Positions 7,541 to 17,137 are shown, counted from the first letter of the stretch. The stretch is DNA of 64,000 nucleotides from Planctomycetota bacterium (GCA_016722065.1 JADKGX010000002.1:372001-436000); one strand, 5' to 3'. The notes: generated by a model from the sequence alone, not told the origin. A program made the numbers and translations.

Positions 7541-9769
7541 TTATTCCTGAAACGGGTCGTGTTCTTCCGGGCCGGTGTCGATGCCGGAGCCGCCGTCGTC
7601 TTGCCCGGAATCCGCTGCCGAGCCGGTGCCGCCAAGATCGAGCTCGTCGGCCGGTTGCGAAGATTCATCGTCAGCGTCGCCAGCGTCGTCCGGGGCCTGC
7701 TGGTCGGCTTGATCGGCTGATTCCTCTGCCTGCTGTGATTCAGAATCGCTGGACGGGCCGCCCAGTGTTGACTCGTCAAGATCAGCCTGGGCAGCAATCG
7801 CTGCGTTGTCCAAGGTATCGCGCACATGGCTGCGCACCGGCTTGTCAATGCGGCCGCTGTCGCTGCCCACGCCGCCGCCTTCGTAATCCAGCTCTGCCAG
7901 GCCAACATCGCTGGGGGGCGGGCCGTCTTCGGATTGCGGGGCGTACAAACCTGAATCCTCGCCACTTAGTGTCGGGTCGTAGCGCTGCTCCAGGTTATCG
8001 CCCTCGCCGGTCACACGGCCACTGGACTCAGCCGGGGCGCTTTCCTCGGCGGCTGGCTTGCCGGTGCCGCCGTAGTATTGCTCCAGCGCAGCGTCGATTT
8101 CTTCTTCTGTGGCCACGTACAGCTTGACCTTGCTGGCTGTCAGCCGCCGCAGTTCAAGCAGGCGCTTGGGATCAAACGGAAAGGCCGCCGCGACCAGCAG
8201 CAATTCACCCAGCTTGGCGAACGGAATCACACGATAAGCCCGCGCAATGGCGGGGCGCAGGCAGGCCAGCGCGCGCTGGGCGGGCTGCACAACCGAAAAG
8301 TCAACCGGCGCCAGGCTTTCGTGCCGGGCCAGAAAGCGGTACAGCGTGACCTGGTCCGTAAAGCCCGTATTCACCAGCAGATCGCGCACTGCCTCGTTGG
8401 TGTCGTCGGTGCTATCCAGCGCGTACTGCACTTCCTCAATGGTGATAACGCCCTGCAACCACAGCAGATAGCCTGCGCGTTGCTCCATTTCATCGTGGGC
8501 CTGGGACTCTCGCGCCACGGGGTTTTCGTTGTCTTCAACAACAGCCTCGGAATACTGCTGCTGCTCGTATTGCCCTTGCGCTGCGGGGGCGCTGCCGTCG
8601 CCGAAATCTACTGGACGTTCATAGCCCAGGTCATCGGGCGGGGGCGGTTCATCCGCGGCTTGCTCGTAGGCGGGCTGGGGCGTCTGCACCACATTCTGGG
8701 GCTGCTGCGGCCCACTCATGAAGTTCTGCGGCCGCAGTTCATCACTCAGGGGCTGTTCCAGAGGCGCCGGCGCACCGTATTCCGCGCCCTGAAAGGCGCG
8801 GCGGGCGGAATCCTGCGTTCCTGGCTGAATCTGGGCGGGCTGGCCACCCTGGCGCACGCGGCGCGTGTCGCGGTGTTCGCCCCGCGCGGGGGCTTCGGCT
8901 TCGCGCCGGCGCATGTCTTCCAGGACGCGGCGGCCTTCTGCACCCAGCAGGTCTTCGGCAGAAATGCCGGCCAGCGTGTTGGCCCGCGACGAAGGCGGCG
9001 GGGGCGCTACATCCGGCCGGCGCGCCACATTGTGCGGCGCGTTCGGAATCGGAATGTCTACACGTGGCGGCACATTGATTCGCGCCGCCGGGTCAGCGGG
9101 TTGGCGCTGTGCCAGCGGTGCATTCTGCGGCGCCTGGTGCGCCACGGGTGCCTGGCGACCGGACTCCATACTGGCCAATGGCGCGTCATCGGACATGAAG
9201 CCGCCGCCCGGCTTTGGAATGCGGCGCGTGGCCTTGCGCCGCATCATGGTTTCCATTTCCTTGCGGCTGTTGGCGCCAAGGTCGACGGCGCCGCCGGCAT
9301 CGCCGGGTTTCTTGAGCGTCGGGCGGTTTGGTTCGGCTGGTGGCAGGGCAGGAGCGCCGCTTGGCCGCTGCATGATCTGGGTCTTGTCGCGGCCGATCGT
9401 GCCCATCAAATTCTTGTTGCGCTGGCTGATCGATTTGGGCCCACCCAGGGCATCAATACGAATGTCTTTGGCCAGCGCAGGGCCTTTGTTGCGCCGGGGT
9501 GGCTCCATGGAAATCATCTGCGTGGCGCGGGGTTGCGGCTTGGTTGGCTGCTTATTGCCGGGGGGTCGGACCACCGGCCCGGTCTTGGGGCGGGGCTGTT
9601 CACCAGTTGGTGGACGCTTGGCTTCGCCCGTGGGCTGGCGTGATTCCCCGGTGGGCGGACGACGATTTTCACCCGTTGCGGGCCGCTGCGGTGCGGCCTT
9701 GGGCACGGGTCTTCCCACCGGACGTTGCTGCGGCTGTGGTGGATCGTTTTCGTTGGGAATGTGAACCAT
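7541..9769 (-). CDS. Stand-alone MshEN/GspE N-terminal domain protein with disordered arms
   Basis: Residues ~430-568 resemble the MshEN (type II secretion ATPase N-terminal) domain: a helical part starting GYLLWLQGVITIEEV, then RVIPFAKLGELLLVAAAFP and a final EEIDAALEQYYGG. In GspE/PilB proteins this domain precedes the ATPase; some MshEN domains bind c-di-GMP. No Walker A or other ATPase motif follows. The domain is flanked by ~430 residues of Pro/Arg/Gln-rich N-terminus (with PTGE repeats) and ~174 residues of acidic Asp/Ser/Gly-rich tail. AGGAAG sits six bases before the ATG. A regulatory or scaffold role is plausible but is inference. Confidence 0.72.
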   Translation of the reverse strand: MVHIPNENDPPQPQQRPVGRPVPKAAPQRPATGENRRPPTGESRQPTGEAKRPPTGEQPRPKTGPVVRPPGNKQPTKPQPRATQMISMEPPRRNKGPALAKDIRIDALGGPKSISQRNKNLMGTIGRDKTQIMQRPSGAPALPPAEPNRPTLKKPGDAGGAVDLGANSRKEMETMMRRKATRRIPKPGGGFMSDDAPLASMESGRQAPVAHQAPQNAPLAQRQPADPAARINVPPRVDIPIPNAPHNVARRPDVAPPPPSSRANTLAGISAEDLLGAEGRRVLEDMRRREAEAPARGEHRDTRRVRQGGQPAQIQPGTQDSARRAFQGAEYGAPAPLEQPLSDELRPQNFMSGPQQPQNVVQTPQPAYEQAADEPPPPDDLGYERPVDFGDGSAPAAQGQYEQQQYSEAVVEDNENPVARESQAHDEMEQRAGYLLWLQGVITIEEVQYALDSTDDTNEAVRDLLVNTGFTDQVTLYRFLARHESLAPVDFSVVQPAQRALACLRPAIARAYRVIPFAKLGELLLVAAAFPFDPKRLLELRRLTASKVKLYVATEEEIDAALEQYYGGTGKPAAEESAPAESSGRVTGEGDNLEQRYDPTLSGEDSGLYAPQSEDGPPPSDVGLAELDYEGGGVGSDSGRIDKPVRSHVRDTLDNAAIAAQADLDESTLGGPSSDSESQQAEESADQADQQAPDDAGDADDESSQPADELDLGGTGSAADSGQDDGGSGIDTGPEEHDPFQE

Positions 9770-10225
9770 CGACACTTCCTGTGCTTGCAGCAGACGACTC
9801 CGGCCAAAAGCCAGAACCGTGCAGTCCATCACCCCATGAAGCAATCAGGGGCGACCAGGGTTCGTAATCAAAAAGCATGAGGGCGCGCCCTGCGCGCACG
9901 ACCCACGTCCATCAGCGACGCAAGCCTAATGCGGGGCACGAGAAAGCACAAACTTGCAGGACATTCCCTCATTTTCGATCATAACACAGGTGATGGTCGC
10001 CGCAAGTCACCCCGCGGCCCGTTGTTGGCGCGCCAGTTTGGGTGTAACTATCGTTTGCGGTTGACGCTAGGACGATGCGAGTGTATCTCTTTAAGGCCAA
10101 TTGTTTTCATATGACGCCGTTTACGGTTCGCCCCTTCGGGGGGTGTGCGGGCTTGCTGCGCTACATTTCGCAGAGACTTGCGTTGTGCAGTAAGTGCGCG
10201 CGTGGGAAGTGTCTGAGGAGCCATC
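9770..10225. other. Divergent intergenic region, no gene seen
   Basis: These 456 bp separate the divergent MshEN and STAS genes. No coding frame with an SD or a recognisable protein was found on either strand. The region is less GC-rich than its neighbours around 9960-10110. It holds a candidate sigma70-type promoter (listed separately) and a short CCCC-TTC-GGGG hairpin near 10131-10141, in the presumed leader of the STAS gene. Confidence 0.6.
10061..10089 (+). promoter_or_regulatory. Candidate sigma70-type promoter for the STAS gene
   Basis: TTGACG at 10061-10066 matches the -35 box in five of six positions. It is followed after exactly 17 bp by TATCTC at 10084-10089, a weak -10 with the TAT core. 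It lies about 135 bp before the TTG start of the STAS gene. Planctomycete promoters are poorly defined, so this is only a candidate. Confidence 0.35.
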
Positions 10226-11410
10226 TTGACTGACCTGCGCTTTGACATCACGCCTATCAATGCACTGGCCAACACGGCACGCGTTGTCGTCGAGGGAGCA
10301 ATCGACGCCACCACCGTGATCTCGTTCGAATCACAGTTGAAGCAACTGCAGGAGGATGGCTACACCAACTTCGTCCTCGATATGCAGGGCATCAAGTATG
10401 TGAACTCAACGGGCCTGGGCAGCCTGGTCGCAACGGCGGACAACCTCGAAAAGGTTGGCGGCGGACTTGCGTTGATCCGAGTTCACCCCAAGGTCAAGGT
10501 CGTCTTTGACATGCTTGGTTTGAACTCGTTCTTCCGCATCTTCACCAACGAAGACGAGGCCGTGAATTTCCTGGCCACCAGCAAGGGTGGCGCAGCCGCC
10601 CCAGCGGCAGCCCCGCAACCCGCAGCGCGCGGCCCGGCCCAACAGCCGGCTGCACCTGCGCAGCGTGGCCCGGCACAGCCGCAGCGTCCGCCCACGGGCC
10701 AGTACGCCCAGCCCGCGGCGCCGGGTTACGGCCAGCCCCAGCAAGGTTACGGTGCACCACAGCAAGGCTATGGTGCGCCCCAGCAGCAGGGTTACGGCCA
10801 GCCGCAGCGCCCGCCGACACAGCAGCAGCCTGCGCGTCAGACCAGCCAGATTCAGCGCGGGACGCAGCAGGCGCCCGGTCGCCCGGGCACAGGCCAGTGG
10901 GTTCCGCCGTCGCGCGATAACCCGCAGGTTGTGGCTTGCCCCAACTGCGGCGCCAGCTTCAAGGTCAGCCAGACTGGCCGCTACAAATGCCCGACCTGCG
11001 CCACGGCCTTCGTTGTTGACCCGCAGTTTGGCGTGGAGCTTGCCCCGGCGACCAGCCAGTTGACGCTGGCATTCACGCCCGAGTGCAAGGAAGGTTTCAA
11101 CCTGTACCTGACGGCGATGATGAAACGCGCCGGTTACAGCGAGCAAGACTACAACCAGTTGCGCCAAGGCATGGAACAGGTGCTTATGGGCGTGCTGCAG
11201 AATTGCTATCAGGGCCGGATCTACGAGTCCTATGCCGTGGCGTTCCTGCCCGCGCGCAAGAACCTTCAGATCAAGTTCATTGTTGCTGGCCCGACGCTGC
11301 AGGGCGATCCACGGGGTTACTTCCCCATGGCCGCACAATTGATGCCGGACCTTGCTATGCGCCCGCACCCCAAGGGTGGCACGGTGATCGTGATGAGCTT
11401 CCGCCGCTAA
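10226..11410 (+). CDS. STAS-domain protein fused to a zinc ribbon and a HATPase-like C-terminus
   Basis: Residues 1-115 are a STAS (anti-sigma factor antagonist, SpoIIAA-like) domain. The phospho-acceptor region reads VLDMQGIKYVNSTGLGSLV, with S in the usual place before TGLG. Residues ~118-235 are Gln/Pro/Gly-rich with repeats of GYGQPQQ/GYGAPQQ. A zinc ribbon follows (CPNC...CPTC, about 238-260). The last ~120 residues resemble the start of an RsbW-type HATPase domain (GMEQVLMGVLQNCYQG compared with the E-A-x-x-N-A helix) and end GGTVIVMSFRR, but lack clear ATP-binding G boxes. The start is TTG with GAGGAG upstream. A partner-switching role is inferred from STAS alone. Confidence 0.78.
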   Translation: MTDLRFDITPINALANTARVVVEGAIDATTVISFESQLKQLQEDGYTNFVLDMQGIKYVNSTGLGSLVATADNLEKVGGGLALIRVHPKVKVVFDMLGLNSFFRIFTNEDEAVNFLATSKGGAAAPAAAPQPAARGPAQQPAAPAQRGPAQPQRPPTGQYAQPAAPGYGQPQQGYGAPQQGYGAPQQQGYGQPQRPPTQQQPARQTSQIQRGTQQAPGRPGTGQWVPPSRDNPQVVACPNCGASFKVSQTGRYKCPTCATAFVVDPQFGVELAPATSQLTLAFTPECKEGFNLYLTAMMKRAGYSEQDYNQLRQGMEQVLMGVLQNCYQGRIYESYAVAFLPARKNLQIKFIVAGPTLQGDPRGYFPMAAQLMPDLAMRPHPKGGTVIVMSFRR

Positions 11411-11428
11411 GTTTCTGGATCGCACCCA

Positions 11429-11458
11429 AAACCAGCGCCCTCGGGCGCTGGTTTTTTT
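11429..11458 (+). terminator. Rho-independent terminator after the STAS gene
   Basis: A perfect 10-bp stem (ACCAGCGCCC paired with GGGCGCTGGT), with flanking A:T pairs and a very tight loop, is followed by a run of seven T. It lies about 20 bp after the TAA of the STAS gene and ends that transcript. Confidence 0.9.
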
Positions 11459-11552
11459 GTGCTTGGTTCGTCGCTGTCAAATCCTCGTGCTTGTCACACA
11501 ACGCCAGCATCCCATTGATCAATCGTCCCTGATGATTGACCATTGCCCGCCC

Positions 11553-13463
11553 ATGGATGCTGTCTTTTCCCAGCCTGCTGCACTTTGGTCTGCGCTGCTG
11601 ATCGCGCCGCTGCTGGCGCTTTACATGCTGCGGCACCGGCCGATCCGCAAGCGCATGCCTTCCGTTGTGCTTTGGCAGGGCGCGGCCCAGATGCAGATTG
11701 CTACATCGCCGTTTCAGCGGCTGCGCAAGTCGCTTTCGCTGATCCTGCTGCTGTGCGCCCTGATTGCGCTTGTGCTTGCGCTGGCGGGCTTGCGCATTCC
11801 CGGCGTGCAGCCCAGCGGAACGCCGATCGTTGTCGTGGTCGACATCACGGCCAGTATGCAAACCAAAGAACTGGGAAAGTCCCGCCTGGCACTGGCCCAG
11901 CAGCGTGTGACCGACTTGCTGGAGGAAAGCGCCGATGCCCCCATCACCCTTCTGGCCTGGGATGGAACGTTGCGCCCTGCCTCACCGGTTTTGACCAGTC
12001 TTTCGCGCGCGCGGGCCGGGCTGGATGCCCTGGAGGCCGTTGATTACGGCGCCCAGGACAGCGCGCTGTTGCGGGCCCTGCGGCGCCTGGCCGAAGAACC
12101 CGGCGAGCGCCGCATCGTTCTGGCCAGTGACCATCTGCCCGGCACACTCGACGCAGGCGTCACCTACGTTGCCGCGGGCTCGCCACTGGCCAACACTGCC
12201 ATTGTTGCGGCCGCGCTGACCGAAGTCTCGACAACCCAATTCGAACTCTTCTTTGGCCTGGAACACTTCGGGCCCAACGCCGCCAAAGCCTCGATGGTGA
12301 TTGAACGCGTCGGCCCCGACGGGGAAGCCGCACTGGTGGACGCGCGCGACCTGCAGTTAACGCCTGGCTTGCGGCTTTCAGTGACGCTGCCCGTGCGCGA
12401 CCCCGGGCTGTATCGCGCCCGCTTGAAGCAGGGCGATGCCTTTGCCGCCGACGACGTGGCCTATGTGCGTTACTCGACACTGCCGGTGCAGGACGTGGCC
12501 GTGATCGGGCCGGCGCCAGAACCACTGACACGGGCCATGGACGCGATTGCGTCGGCCACGGGCATGATTCGGCCCGTTGACGCCGCCAGGGCTGGCAGCG
12601 ACGCGATGTTCATTTATGCCCAGAGCCCGCCAAGTGAGTCGCCGCGACTGCCCGCTGTGTACCTGCTGCCAGGCGCCTCGCCTTCAGGGGTTACCGCTGG
12701 CAAGCCGGCGCGGGCCGACGAATCTCCGGCCCGGCCGGCGCGCCACGCGTTGTGGCGCGGCGCGGGTGTGCCCGACATTCGCGTGGGCGAAGTGCTGCCC
12801 GTGACAGCCACCCGCTTTCTGCAGCCGCTGCTCGAAACCGCGCCCGGGCCCGCGCTGGCGCTGATGCGCCGCGACGACGACTCACGCCTGGACGACCTGC
12901 TGGTGTGCATGGCCCTGGGCGAGGAATCCACGGGTTTTGCCGCCAAGGTTTCGTTTGTCATTTTCTGGGAGAACTGGTTCGAGGCCGGGCGGCGGCTTCG
13001 GGACCCGCTTCCGCGTGGGGCCTTGAGTACCTCTGGCTCCACGGAGATTCAGGCCCTGGCCGGTCGCGGGGCATTTCAGTACAGGCATCAGGACAGCAGC
13101 CAGGATCAAGATGCGCGTCCGGGCGAATCCCTGCACCTGGAGCGCGCAGGCATTTATCGCTTTCAGGGCCTGGCGGAATCGACACTGGACCTGCTGGGTG
13201 TAAGCCTGCTGGATGCCGAAGAAAGCAACCTGATGCTGGCACCCGCAGAAACCTATGACCCGGCGGCGCCGCTGGAAGCCTTGCATCAGGCCGACAAAGG
13301 CGGCACGCGTGGCGACCTGTTGTTGTACCCCTGGCTGGCGCTGATTGCTGCGGCGCTGGTGCTGTCCGAATGGTTTCTGTTTCGCCGCAAGTATCCGGTC
13401 AACTCCCTGCATCCTGTACCGAAGCCTTCAGCGTCGAAGCATACCGTGAAAGTGCGGCCTTGA
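11553..13463 (+). CDS. BatA-like membrane protein with von Willebrand factor A domain
   Basis: Two N-terminal membrane segments (about 10-28 and 55-75, with ALYMLRHRPIRKR between) match the BatA/aerotolerance N-terminal module. A VWA domain follows whose metal site reads DITAS at about residue 97, a DxSxS variant with threonine. A final membrane helix lies near the C-terminus before FRRKYP. Such proteins accompany MoxR ATPases and DUF58 proteins; here DUF58 and a transglutaminase protein lie on the other strand but no MoxR is in view. The start is uncertain: ATG at 11532 or 11553, neither with a strong SD. The last 65 bp overlap the convergent transglutaminase gene. Confidence 0.75.
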   Translation: MDAVFSQPAALWSALLIAPLLALYMLRHRPIRKRMPSVVLWQGAAQMQIATSPFQRLRKSLSLILLLCALIALVLALAGLRIPGVQPSGTPIVVVVDITASMQTKELGKSRLALAQQRVTDLLEESADAPITLLAWDGTLRPASPVLTSLSRARAGLDALEAVDYGAQDSALLRALRRLAEEPGERRIVLASDHLPGTLDAGVTYVAAGSPLANTAIVAAALTEVSTTQFELFFGLEHFGPNAAKASMVIERVGPDGEAALVDARDLQLTPGLRLSVTLPVRDPGLYRARLKQGDAFAADDVAYVRYSTLPVQDVAVIGPAPEPLTRAMDAIASATGMIRPVDAARAGSDAMFIYAQSPPSESPRLPAVYLLPGASPSGVTAGKPARADESPARPARHALWRGAGVPDIRVGEVLPVTATRFLQPLLETAPGPALALMRRDDDSRLDDLLVCMALGEESTGFAAKVSFVIFWENWFEAGRRLRDPLPRGALSTSGSTEIQALAGRGAFQYRHQDSSQDQDARPGESLHLERAGIYRFQGLAESTLDLLGVSLLDAEESNLMLAPAETYDPAAPLEALHQADKGGTRGDLLLYPWLALIAAALVLSEWFLFRRKYPVNSLHPVPKPSASKHTVKVRP

Positions 13464-15858
13464 ACTCGTCTACCATCGTGGCCCGAGAACCAAACCGAAA
13501 GCCGTAATACAGCGAAGTAAGCTGCGGCAGCGCGGCATGTTGCTGGCCGCCGCCGCTGGCAATGCGCTGGGCAAACTCCATCGGTGTCTCAGTGGCCTGC
13601 TTGTGGTGGCCATAGCGTGCCAGCAACAGCAGCAGTTGCGCATACAGTCCGCGTTCACGGCGGCGTGCGTCTTTGGCTGTTTCGCCCAGCACCTGCTGCA
13701 CCTGCCTGCGCTTGCGTTGCTTGCGCCAGCCAAGGTGCAGGCCAATCAGTAAGGGCGGCGCAGCCAGCAGCAGCCCGCGCAACCAGGGGCTGTCTGGCAC
13801 AAATGCGGGCATCCAGGCGGTGGCTGCCGCCAGTATCTCGGTCATGCCCTGCATGGCTGTTTCCAACCATGCGCCAATCGACTGCGCCCATTGCGACTGC
13901 CGTTGGCTGTCAAAATCGGCAAACCAGTCGCTGGTTGAGCCGCTTGCCGTTTCCTGGGTTGCGTCGACTGCCTTTTCCACAACTGGGGGCGGCGCGGGCG
14001 AGTCGGGCTCCGGGTCCACTGGCGTAGGCTGCGACGTTCCGCCGCGTTCTTCGGCTGGCGTCGGGTCAAAGGTCAGCCAGCCAAAGCCTGGCATCCAGGC
14101 CTCCACCCACGCATGGGCGCTGGCAAAGGTGACGTGAAAAACGCCCGCTTCATCCGGCGCGCTGGCATGAAAACCAGCGCACACCCGGGCCGGAATGCCA
14201 AAACAGCGCAGCAGCACAACCATCGCGCTGGCAAAGTATTCACAGTGGCCGTAGCGCTCACCCTTGGCCGTCTTGAGGTCCAGAAAACGCACAATCGGGT
14301 CCGGGCCTGGCAGCGGCCGGAACTCCAGCGAGTACTTCCATGCTTTTTCGCCACCGATTTTGGCCCCATGAAAATAGCTGACAATGCGCCGCGCCGTGGC
14401 CCACGCCCCGCGAAGCTGCACGGGGTTTGTGGTGTTGCGGGCATTGGCTCGTTGCTCAAGCTCTGGATAGAACGTGTAGACCTCGGCGATTTTTTCGCGC
14501 AGCCCCAGTGGCAGCGACAGGTACTGCGAAGGCACCTCGCGCGCGTCACTGCGCACACCGGCCAGTGCGGCCTGCATCTGGTTTTCTGACGCAGTCAACT
14601 CGACCGCTTCCGCCACATAGGTGCTTTCCGGCTTGGCCAGTGGCGCGCGCACCGTTCCGTCTACACGGCCAAAGTTCAAGGGCCCGGCAAGGTCACTCAC
14701 GGCGTGGGGTTGCACAGGCATGGCCAACTCGCCGCCCGCGCCAATGGCACCTGCATGCACGCGCACCTCATAGCTACGCAAGGTCCACTGCGGGCCGGCG
14801 AACACCAGCGGGTCAGGCAGGTTGCGACGCGAGCCTTCCTCTACATCCTTGCGCGGGGCGAATTCGCCGGCCAGTGGCGACCAACGCTCACCATCGAACT
14901 CGCCAAACGTGTACGTGCGCAGGTACAGACTGCTGATGCGCTCACTGGCCGTGCCCAGCGGGCGAACGTCCAGCGCGTTGCGTTTATCCAACTGGATCGA
15001 GCCAAAGTCGCCAAGCCCCACACCGTTGTTCAGCCCGGACATCGTCACGGTGCCGTCGCCGCCGCCGGGGCCTGTGCGGCCGCCGGGGCCGCCGGTCCGA
15101 CCCCCACCGCCGTGCTGGCCGGGGCCGCCTTCTTTGGGTGCGCCGCTGGAATCAGACACAGGCGAATCCGCACGCAAGGAAGGCCGTGGCACCAGAAAGA
15201 AAAGCAGGCCCGAGGTCGCCACCGTCGACAGCACCAGCACCGGAATCATCGCCAAGAACTCGGGCCGCAGCGCGCTGGCCGGCCTTGCGCCCTGGTTCTG
15301 GGTTGTGGGCCGGCCACCCAGGGCATACAGCAGCGAAGAAAACAGCACCGATGGATGCTGCAGCACAAGGTAAAGGGACGCGCAACTGCAGATCAGCGCC
15401 AGCCACAGCCACACGGGGCCATAGCCCGCGGGCACGTCCGGCCGGCGCACGCCAATCACCGTCGAAAACAGTGCCAGCACCATCACGACGCTGGTCAGGC
15501 GCGGGCCTTCACGCAAGTACAACACCATGATCTGGATGCTGACAACTACCAGCGGCAGGGGCGTGTTCAGCACCAGCGGCACAAACTCGCCACGAAACTT
15601 CATGATGCCCGGGGCATTCAGGCCAATCAGCACCAGCGGCAGCACCGAATACACCACAAGCATTCCGGTGCGAAAGCGCCGCAAAGAAGGCAGCCGCAGA
15701 AAGGTCTCCTGCAGGCCGATGCACAGGCCCAGGAACACCCATTCGGTCCAGTCCATCAAACCGCGGCGCTGAAACGTCACGGCAGAAACTACCAGCGCCA
15801 GCCCGCCAATGCGGGCCAGCGCGCCATAGATTGCGTCACTTTGGCGAGCCAGGTTCAT
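13399..15858 (-). CDS. Membrane transglutaminase-like protein (DUF3488-TGc-DUF4129 architecture)
   Basis: The N-terminal ~225 residues hold about six membrane helices (DUF3488-like). A Gly-rich linker precedes an extracytoplasmic region with a transglutaminase core. The catalytic cysteine lies in GHCEYFASAMV (about C537), the histidine in SAHAWVEAW and the aspartate in LTFDPTP. One further helix (about 700-720) and a C-terminal cytoplasmic part resembling DUF4129 follow. Such proteins are linked with DUF58 and MoxR genes; the substrate is unknown. Its ATG overlaps the TGA of the DUF58 gene by 4 bp, so the two are translationally coupled. Confidence 0.88.
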   Translation of the reverse strand: MNLARQSDAIYGALARIGGLALVVSAVTFQRRGLMDWTEWVFLGLCIGLQETFLRLPSLRRFRTGMLVVYSVLPLVLIGLNAPGIMKFRGEFVPLVLNTPLPLVVVSIQIMVLYLREGPRLTSVVMVLALFSTVIGVRRPDVPAGYGPVWLWLALICSCASLYLVLQHPSVLFSSLLYALGGRPTTQNQGARPASALRPEFLAMIPVLVLSTVATSGLLFFLVPRPSLRADSPVSDSSGAPKEGGPGQHGGGGRTGGPGGRTGPGGGDGTVTMSGLNNGVGLGDFGSIQLDKRNALDVRPLGTASERISSLYLRTYTFGEFDGERWSPLAGEFAPRKDVEEGSRRNLPDPLVFAGPQWTLRSYEVRVHAGAIGAGGELAMPVQPHAVSDLAGPLNFGRVDGTVRAPLAKPESTYVAEAVELTASENQMQAALAGVRSDAREVPSQYLSLPLGLREKIAEVYTFYPELEQRANARNTTNPVQLRGAWATARRIVSYFHGAKIGGEKAWKYSLEFRPLPGPDPIVRFLDLKTAKGERYGHCEYFASAMVVLLRCFGIPARVCAGFHASAPDEAGVFHVTFASAHAWVEAWMPGFGWLTFDPTPAEERGGTSQPTPVDPEPDSPAPPPVVEKAVDATQETASGSTSDWFADFDSQRQSQWAQSIGAWLETAMQGMTEILAAATAWMPAFVPDSPWLRGLLLAAPPLLIGLHLGWRKQRKRRQVQQVLGETAKDARRRERGLYAQLLLLLARYGHHKQATETPMEFAQRIASGGGQQHAALPQLTSLYYGFRFGSRATMVDEFKAALSRYASTLKASVQDAGS

Positions 15859-17072
15859 GCTTCACCCCCGCTGCCCTGGGGGGAAAGGTCGCTTCCGCCC
15901 ACGCTGCGACGGCCCAGTGAATCAATGCGCACAAAGTTTCGATAATCGGGGTCTGACACACTGACCACAATCGCACCGGTACCGGCATGCATGCGGGCCT
16001 CGGCGTGTTCTTTGGGCCCCAGCGTCACCAGCACTGGCACTTCACGCGCACCGCCGGCGCCGACTTGTTCGATCCATTCCGACAGCGCCTTCTCACTGAA
16101 GCCGGCAAACGACAGTCTTTCCATAATCGCGTGATAATGACCATCGCCACGCCCCGGCTGGCTGAGTTGCAAGTCCGCCCCGTGGCAGGCAAATCGAAAC
16201 AGCACGCCCTGGCGGGTCAGGTAATAGCACAGACCGGCAGCCAGCCCGATGGCCGATTCAAGGCGCTGGCGCAGCGTAGCCGGGTCGCCCACCGGAAAAG
16301 CGTCCAGGATCAACACAAAGCTGGCGTCCTGGCGGCCCTCCAGTTCCAGCACCATCGGCTTGCCTGACCTTGCCGTAGTGCGCCAATGAATGCGCGCCAC
16401 ATTGTGGCCGGGCAGGTACTCACGCACGCCAAAGACTTCTTCCTGGCCACGGCTACTGACGGCGCTTTCGCCAAAAAAACGGGCGCTGTCCAGAAGCTGC
16501 TGTTCAAACTGCGTGCTGAGTCGAAACGGACGTGGATAGACCACAATCTCGCTGCGGTTGTTCAGCCAGCGCGTCATACGCGCCAGCCCGAACGGAAAAC
16601 TGCTGGTCAGGCGAAGCTCCTCCAGCCTGTGCTGGCCCCGCCTTCCAAACACCGCCGTGTAACCTGTGCGGTGCAGGAAGTTCGCGTTGGCAGCCTGCAA
16701 CAAGGTGGAAGGTTCGTCGCGATACAGGTCCGGCAGGCGGGTGTCATCCAGTTCCAGGGAATACGAAGGCAGACGTCCGTGATTGGTCACGATCAGGCCG
16801 AACTCCACGGCCTCACCGGCATGGGTGTGGCCGGTCAATTCGCGCCGGAAGTCAATCCGACGGGTGTTAAGCCACACGACGGCCAGGTTCACCAGCACCA
16901 GTGCCATGGGCACGCAACTCAGCAGCACAAAGGCGTTCTCGCCGTAGTAGTTGCCGGCAAAGAACAGCAGCATCGACGACGCCACGAAGTACCAGCCCAC
17001 CCTTGTGGGGGCGGGCAGACGCGCCAACCGGCGCGAGATGCGTTGCATGATTACAGCCAGCCGGCGCTTCAT
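15855..17072 (-). CDS. DUF58 domain protein
   Basis: Two membrane helices near the N-terminus (about 24-70) precede a beta-rich region. The DUF58 signature follows as GVREYLPGHNVARIHWRTTA, then RSGKPMVLELE, and a VWA-like C-terminal part (FVLILDAFPVGD). These proteins sit in the membrane beside MoxR and transglutaminase genes and probably act as adaptors. It is co-transcribed with the downstream transglutaminase gene by ATGA overlap. The start ATG follows a 65-bp gap after the propeller gene. Confidence 0.88.
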   Translation of the reverse strand: MKRRLAVIMQRISRRLARLPAPTRVGWYFVASSMLLFFAGNYYGENAFVLLSCVPMALVLVNLAVVWLNTRRIDFRRELTGHTHAGEAVEFGLIVTNHGRLPSYSLELDDTRLPDLYRDEPSTLLQAANANFLHRTGYTAVFGRRGQHRLEELRLTSSFPFGLARMTRWLNNRSEIVVYPRPFRLSTQFEQQLLDSARFFGESAVSSRGQEEVFGVREYLPGHNVARIHWRTTARSGKPMVLELEGRQDASFVLILDAFPVGDPATLRQRLESAIGLAAGLCYYLTRQGVLFRFACHGADLQLSQPGRGDGHYHAIMERLSFAGFSEKALSEWIEQVGAGGAREVPVLVTLGPKEHAEARMHAGTGAIVVSVSDPDYRNFVRIDSLGRRSVGGSDLSPQGSGGEA

Positions 17073-17137
17073 GCCGCGGATCCTTCCTGGCCCTATTAAC
17101 GCAGAATGCAGGTGAAAAGTTTAGTCTCAGGCCAGCT

